From the IMG/VR virus record IMGVR_UViG_3300044632_001448, positions 1-46,604 of that record: DNA of 46,604 bases. One strand, written 5' to 3'. Position numbers and translations under genes: made by a program. Shown piece by piece: positions 42,990 through 46,604 of this stretch (position 1 is the first letter of the stretch; every line of letters begins with the position of its first letter). The notes beneath the pieces were generated by a model, which ran no database searches, was not told the DNA's origin, and saw nothing but the letters and a program-made list of their open reading frames with translations. This DNA is from a virus.

Positions 42990-45956
42990 TTAAACAATTC
43001 TATATTCTGTATATAATCCGGTTATACTTCCAGTATTGCCAGTAACATAATCAATATATCCTAAAGTTACACCAGCTGCAGGTAAAGAAGTTGGAAAAGT
43101 AAAACCACCCGGATCAGAAAATATGCTATAATTAGCATATCCTGCAGTCCATTGACCAGAACCAAATGAAGGTCTAAGATTATTTGGTAATGTATATAAT
43201 GTTGGTGTATTATCAAATATTGTGGCTATATAAAAATATCCTGCCGGGACTGTAAGAAGTCCTGAAGCATTTGTAACCGAAGTTGATCCAACTCCAGATG
43301 CAACAGTGATTGATGTTGATGAATATAATAAATTTTTTGGAAATCCACTATTTATATCTACATCATATACTCCAATAAAACAGTTACCAGTAATACCTGT
43401 AAGAAAACTTGGAAATCTTATTGTGTGTAAAGTACTTTGTTTTGGTGCATTATGTAATGTAAAATATACTCTATTTTGTAAAACTTTACCAGTTCCACTA
43501 CTAGGGCTATATGTAATTTGACATGGAATATAATAAGGTATTTTTGAGGTAAATGATGTTATACCACTTGGAAATGAAACGCATGTAATTGCTGTACTAG
43601 TAAGTCCAACCGGTATTGAATCTGCACCAATTGATCCGGTAGAACCATTAATTGTAGAAACAACATTTCTAAAAGTTTGTCCGTTTAAATTTATTGTACC
43701 ACTAAAAGTTGCACCAGCAGCACTAATACCACTTGGAGCATTTAGCAATCCATAAATTGTTGCAGAAGTTGCTGCAGATGCGCCAATAACTGTAGTATTA
43801 TTACCAAATCCAACAGCATCTGAACCAATCACAATTTCATTACTTGAAGTTGTGTTTCCAGAACGTGCTTGGAATCCTATAAAAATTGAATCATTTGAAC
43901 TACCTAGTGTTTGCCCTGCAGTGCCAGCAAATTCACCTGCTCTAGAACCAATTGCAACATTTTCGCTACCTGTAAGATTGTTGCGTAGAGCGTTACGACC
44001 AATCAGAGTATTTGACGCGCCAGTTCTATTAAAATAACCCACCTCGTCACCAATGGCAACATTATAACCAGCACTAAATGTGTTATATAAACTGTTTGCA
44101 CCAATTGATACGTTTGCGGTATAGACACTTGTACCGCCTGTGCCTGCACCAAGAGCTTGATGACCAATTACAACATTAGAACTTCCGGTAGTGTTTCTTA
44201 CAGTTGAATACGTACCAATAGAAACATTTTGGAGACCTGTCGTATTGGCGACCAGACTAGATGCACCAAATGACATATTATATGAACCGGTAGTATTATT
44301 TTGTAGGGCGCCTCCTCCAACTGCAACATTGTATTCTGCTTGTCCTGAATTCCAATTGTTGGTGGTTGTATTTAATAAAGCATTTGCTCCAATTGCAGTA
44401 TTATTTCTTCCATTAACATTGTTTCCGAGTGCCCCATTTCCAATTGCAGTATTAAAATCTCCTGCTTGATTGAGTCTTAAAGTATTTCTTCCAATTGCAA
44501 CGTTATTTGCTCCAGTAGTACCCGAGAAATATGCACTTACTCCAAATGCAATATTGGTATCAATATTGGAAGTTCCTCTACCAATTGTCATACTATTTAC
44601 TCTAATATCATTAGAAAAAGTACCACCAGCAGCACTCAAATCACCAGAAATTCCTAAAACTCCTGAACCCGGTTCTATACTAATTCCAGATGTACCACCA
44701 GAAACTATTCTTCCGTTATTTGTATTATGTTCAAATCTTATGAAATCATTTGCATTATTTCTGGTACTAGTACTAGAGTAAATAAACAAAGTAGGATTTG
44801 TAAAAATTGTTGTAGGATTACGTGTACCACCAAACCCCGTAGAATTTGAATCAATGAGTGAAAATATATTCGAAGTTACCCCTAAAGGTAAAGTTACTTG
44901 AAGATTAAACACACTGCTTGAATTTATACCACTTCCAACAAACCTTAAATTTTGGTTTGTATTCATGGAAAAATTTTTACCAGCACTCATAACAAGATCT
45001 GTTCCAAATAATAAACTTCCCTGATTCAAAGATCCATCTGTATTTCTTATAGTTCCAATTTCAGAAAAGAATTGTCCTTGTCTAGAATTTATATACAGTC
45101 CATGGAAAGTGGTACCGGATGTACCTGTTCTAAAATCAAATCTACCAGAAGTGTTATTTGAAATAAATTCTGCATTTTGCAGGTTTATATTTCCACTAAA
45201 GGTTCCACCAGAAGCACTTAAGCCAGCATTAAAAGTATTGAGTGCCGTAAAGATATTTGTTCCACCAACAGTTACACCAGTAACATCACCAGTGAGGCCG
45301 TTAAATGAAACTACATAATTACCTACAGGTCCCGTATCACCTTTGGGACCAGTTGGGCCTGTGGGACCTGTGGGACCTGTAAAACCTATGGGACCAGTTG
45401 GGCCTGTGGGACCTGTGAAACCTATGGGACCAGTTGGGCCTGTGGGACCTGTGAAACCTATGGGACCAGTTGGGCCTGTGGGACCTGTGGGACCTGTAAA
45501 ACCTATGGGACCAGTTGGGCCTGTGGGACCTGTAAAACCTATGGGACCAGTTGGGCCTGTGGGACCTGTGAAACCTATGGGACCAGTTGGGCCTGTGGGA
45601 CCTGTGAAACCTATGGGACCAGTTGGGCCTGTGGGACCTGTGAAACCTATGGGACCAGTTGGGCCTGTGGGACCTGTGGGACCTGTAAAACCTATGGGAC
45701 CAGTTGGGCCTGTGGGACCTGTGAAACCTATGGGACCAGTCGGACCTATGGGACCAGTCGGACCTGTGGGACCAGTCGGACCTGTGGGACCAGTTGGACC
45801 TGTGGGACCAGTTGGACCTGTGGGACCAGTTGCTCCAGTATTTCCAGATGTACCAGAACTATAAACATCCCATGCAGTGCCGTTCCATTGCCATGAACGA
45901 CCCTCATATGAGTAAATTTCATTAAGTGCTGGTGATGTAGGAAAATCTAATGCCAT
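42990..45956 (-). CDS. Tail fibre with collagen-like triple repeat and YadA-like head repeats
   Basis: 988 residues. N-terminal [20 protein letters not shown] then AWDVYSS, a tail-attachment motif; about residues 35-205 are Gly-x-y collagen repeats, mostly [12 protein letters not shown]. The middle has beta-structured fibre sequence ([20 protein letters not shown]). Residues about 460-740 contain repeated NTAIGxxAL / NVAIGxxA units of the YadA-like beta-roll. The end [20 protein letters not shown] closes the shaft. Likely trimeric receptor-binding fibre. ATAAATA 7 nt before ATG, no Shine-Dalgarno. Confidence 0.8.
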   Translation of the reverse strand: MALDFPTSPALNEIYSYEGRSWQWNGTAWDVYSSGTSGNTGATGPTGPTGPTGPTGPTGPTGPTGPTGPIGPTGPIGFTGPTGPTGPIGFTGPTGPTGPTGPIGFTGPTGPTGPIGFTGPTGPTGPIGFTGPTGPTGPIGFTGPTGPTGPIGFTGPTGPTGPTGPIGFTGPTGPTGPIGFTGPTGPTGPIGFTGPTGPTGPTGPKGDTGPVGNYVVSFNGLTGDVTGVTVGGTNIFTALNTFNAGLSASGGTFSGNINLQNAEFISNNTSGRFDFRTGTSGTTFHGLYINSRQGQFFSEIGTIRNTDGSLNQGSLLFGTDLVMSAGKNFSMNTNQNLRFVGSGINSSSVFNLQVTLPLGVTSNIFSLIDSNSTGFGGTRNPTTIFTNPTLFIYSSTSTRNNANDFIRFEHNTNNGRIVSGGTSGISIEPGSGVLGISGDLSAAGGTFSNDIRVNSMTIGRGTSNIDTNIAFGVSAYFSGTTGANNVAIGRNTLRLNQAGDFNTAIGNGALGNNVNGRNNTAIGANALLNTTTNNWNSGQAEYNVAVGGGALQNNTTGSYNMSFGASSLVANTTGLQNVSIGTYSTVRNTTGSSNVVIGHQALGAGTGGTSVYTANVSIGANSLYNTFSAGYNVAIGDEVGYFNRTGASNTLIGRNALRNNLTGSENVAIGSRAGEFAGTAGQTLGSSNDSIFIGFQARSGNTTSSNEIVIGSDAVGFGNNTTVIGASAATSATIYGLLNAPSGISAAGATFSGTINLNGQTFRNVVSTINGSTGSIGADSIPVGLTSTAITCVSFPSGITSFTSKIPYYIPCQITYSPSSGTGKVLQNRVYFTLHNAPKQSTLHTIRFPSFLTGITGNCFIGVYDVDINSGFPKNLLYSSTSITVASGVGSTSVTNASGLLTVPAGYFYIATIFDNTPTLYTLPNNLRPSFGSGQWTAGYANYSIFSDPGGFTFPTSLPAAGVTLGYIDYVTGNTGSITGLYTEYRIV
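45340..45840 (-). repeat. 36-nt tandem repeat encoding collagen-like [12 protein letters not shown]
   Basis: Plus strand shows repeats of CCTGTGGGACCTGTGAAACC plus ATGGGACCAGTTGGG, a 36-nt unit, several nearly identical; shorter 9- and 18-nt units lie toward 45750-45840. It lies inside the fibre gene; copy number could vary by slippage or recombination. Confidence 0.85.
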
Positions 45957-45963
45957 GTGTTAA

Positions 45964-45970
45964 TATTTAT
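45964..45970 (-). promoter_or_regulatory. Late promoter box, ATAAATA
   Basis: Box, TTAACAC (7 nt), ATG 45956. Confidence 0.6.
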
Positions 45971-45984
45971 GTTATATTGCATAC

Positions 45985-46604
45985 TTACCAGAACTTAAGA
46001 GTACGCCACATTTCCTGACCAGTATGACGCATGACGTACAGATATGTTAAACCATCAACAGTTTTTACAATTTCAAATTTATTGCTGAGGGTTGCTGTAC
46101 CATGAGCATATGGAATAGATGTTGCTGCTTCTACTTGGAACTTAGAAAGATCTAGTTGATAAATACGGTTTGTAGCATCTTTGGTGAAGTAATACGAATC
46201 AACTCCGTCATAGACATACATGGAACCCGTAGTCAAAGTAGTTGTAATTGGTGTAATGAATGGCGTGAGTTCCCAAGTTGATGTTGGGATGTCAAATATA
46301 TCAAAAATATTTGAACCACCACCACGGGGAGAAATCAACCATCTTCCTTTCTTTTCTACATCGGAAAGACCAAACAGCCATTTTATATCAATACCTGTGC
46401 TTCTTGCTGGAATTTCATAAATTGCATAGAATGTATCTGTGTTGTTGGAAGTTAATGTAGGTATCGTAATTACTGTTGCAGTATTTGACGTTACTGAAAC
46501 TTCTACGGTTGCTGTACCAGCAGAAGAAGAAGCGGTTCCAGCAATATAACGAATTCTTTTTCCTGCCAGATAGTTTGTTGGGAAATTTTTATTTGCATCA
46601 GTAA
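45985..46604 (-). CDS. Partial tail-type structural protein (runs off right edge)
   Basis: The frame is open from base 46604 to the stop at 45985, 205+ residues without a start. It includes TNYLAGKRIRYIAGTASSAG, repeated Thr/Val strands, EIPARSTGIDIKWLFGLSD, EKKGRWLISPRGGGSNIFDI and LTYLYVMRHTGQEMWRTLKF at the C-terminus. Beta-rich; resembles large virion proteins of marine T4-like phages. An internal TTG-start fragment (46338) is rejected because the reading frame continues upstream. Confidence 0.65.
   Translation of the reverse strand, partial: TDANKNFPTNYLAGKRIRYIAGTASSSAGTATVEVSVTSNTATVITIPTLTSNNTDTFYAIYEIPARSTGIDIKWLFGLSDVEKKGRWLISPRGGGSNIFDIFDIPTSTWELTPFITPITTTLTTGSMYVYDGVDSYYFTKDATNRIYQLDLSKFQVEAATSIPYAHGTATLSNKFEIVKTVDGLTYLYVMRHTGQEMWRTLKFW

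Noticed and set aside
45340-45840. CRISPR-like array
   Set aside because: The repeats are contiguous, without spacers, and in frame within the fibre gene.
45343-45864. Plus-strand frame of 173 residues made of GPVGPVKPM repeats
   Set aside because: It is the mirror of the collagen-like fibre repeats on the minus strand; no promoter or ribosome site.

Overview
The window is a segment of a large tailed-phage genome with a T4-type (myovirus) replication core. The minus strand of the right half carries a family-B DNA polymerase (gp43-like), UvsX recombinase, DnaB-type helicase (gp41-like), Toprim primase (gp61-like), ThyX, a B12-dependent ribonucleotide reductase, a RuvC-like nuclease and, further right, a dUTPase. 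The rest is virion structural and tail-fibre genes, many small phage-only genes, seven clear tRNA genes plus one atypical one, and a tmRNA. No photosystem, integrase, transposase or CRISPR sequence is visible. The host cannot be named from the sequence. A circularly permuted (two-piece) tmRNA and widespread leaderless gene starts would fit an alphaproteobacterial host (cyanobacteria and some betaproteobacteria also have permuted tmRNA); this is inference.

Layout. 1-175: start of a structural-type gene leaving on the left. 199-4490 (+): three early transcription units with small unknown genes, a kinase-like gene, tRNA-Pro, tRNA-Glu, a SpoU-type RNA methyltransferase overlapping tRNA-Gln, and a GroES-like gene. 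4487-7490 (-): two structural/nucleotidyltransferase-type genes, then a stable-RNA unit (Met-like tRNA, structured spacer, tRNA-Thr, tRNA-Tyr, one CDS, permuted tmRNA, terminator). 7529-16060: a 1602-residue tail-type protein on the minus strand, flanked by small plus-strand early genes and tRNA-Gly. 16057-27034 (-): structural genes, a PD-(D/E)XK nuclease, DNA-binding and low-complexity proteins. 27075-27861 (+): HNH nuclease and a zinc-ribbon protein. 27832-38630 (-): replication and nucleotide metabolism. 38696-42103 (+): probable lysis genes and a tail protein. 42100-46604 (-): dUTPase and tail fibres.

Two promoter classes are legible. The early type is TTGACT (or close) - 16 bp - TATAAT/TATACT; in seven units exactly 6 nt separate the -10 hexamer from ATG, so the A of AUG falls on the expected transcription start. 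The late type is a T4-like (C/A)TAAATA box; in front of many structural genes it sits 5-8 nt from ATG, which again leaves little or no leader. Internal operon genes, in contrast, often have good Shine-Dalgarno sequences and ATGA overlaps. Three genes begin exactly 2 nt after a tRNA 3' end (tRNA-UU-AUG), so tRNA trimming would create a near-leaderless mRNA. The tRNAs, tmRNA, RNA methyltransferase and leaderless starts together suggest a phage that invests heavily in translation.

Most striking: the permuted tmRNA at 6194-6488 (-), with an intact G3-U70 alanine identity pair and a readable tag ending in AMAA, and the uniform promoter-to-AUG geometry across the window.
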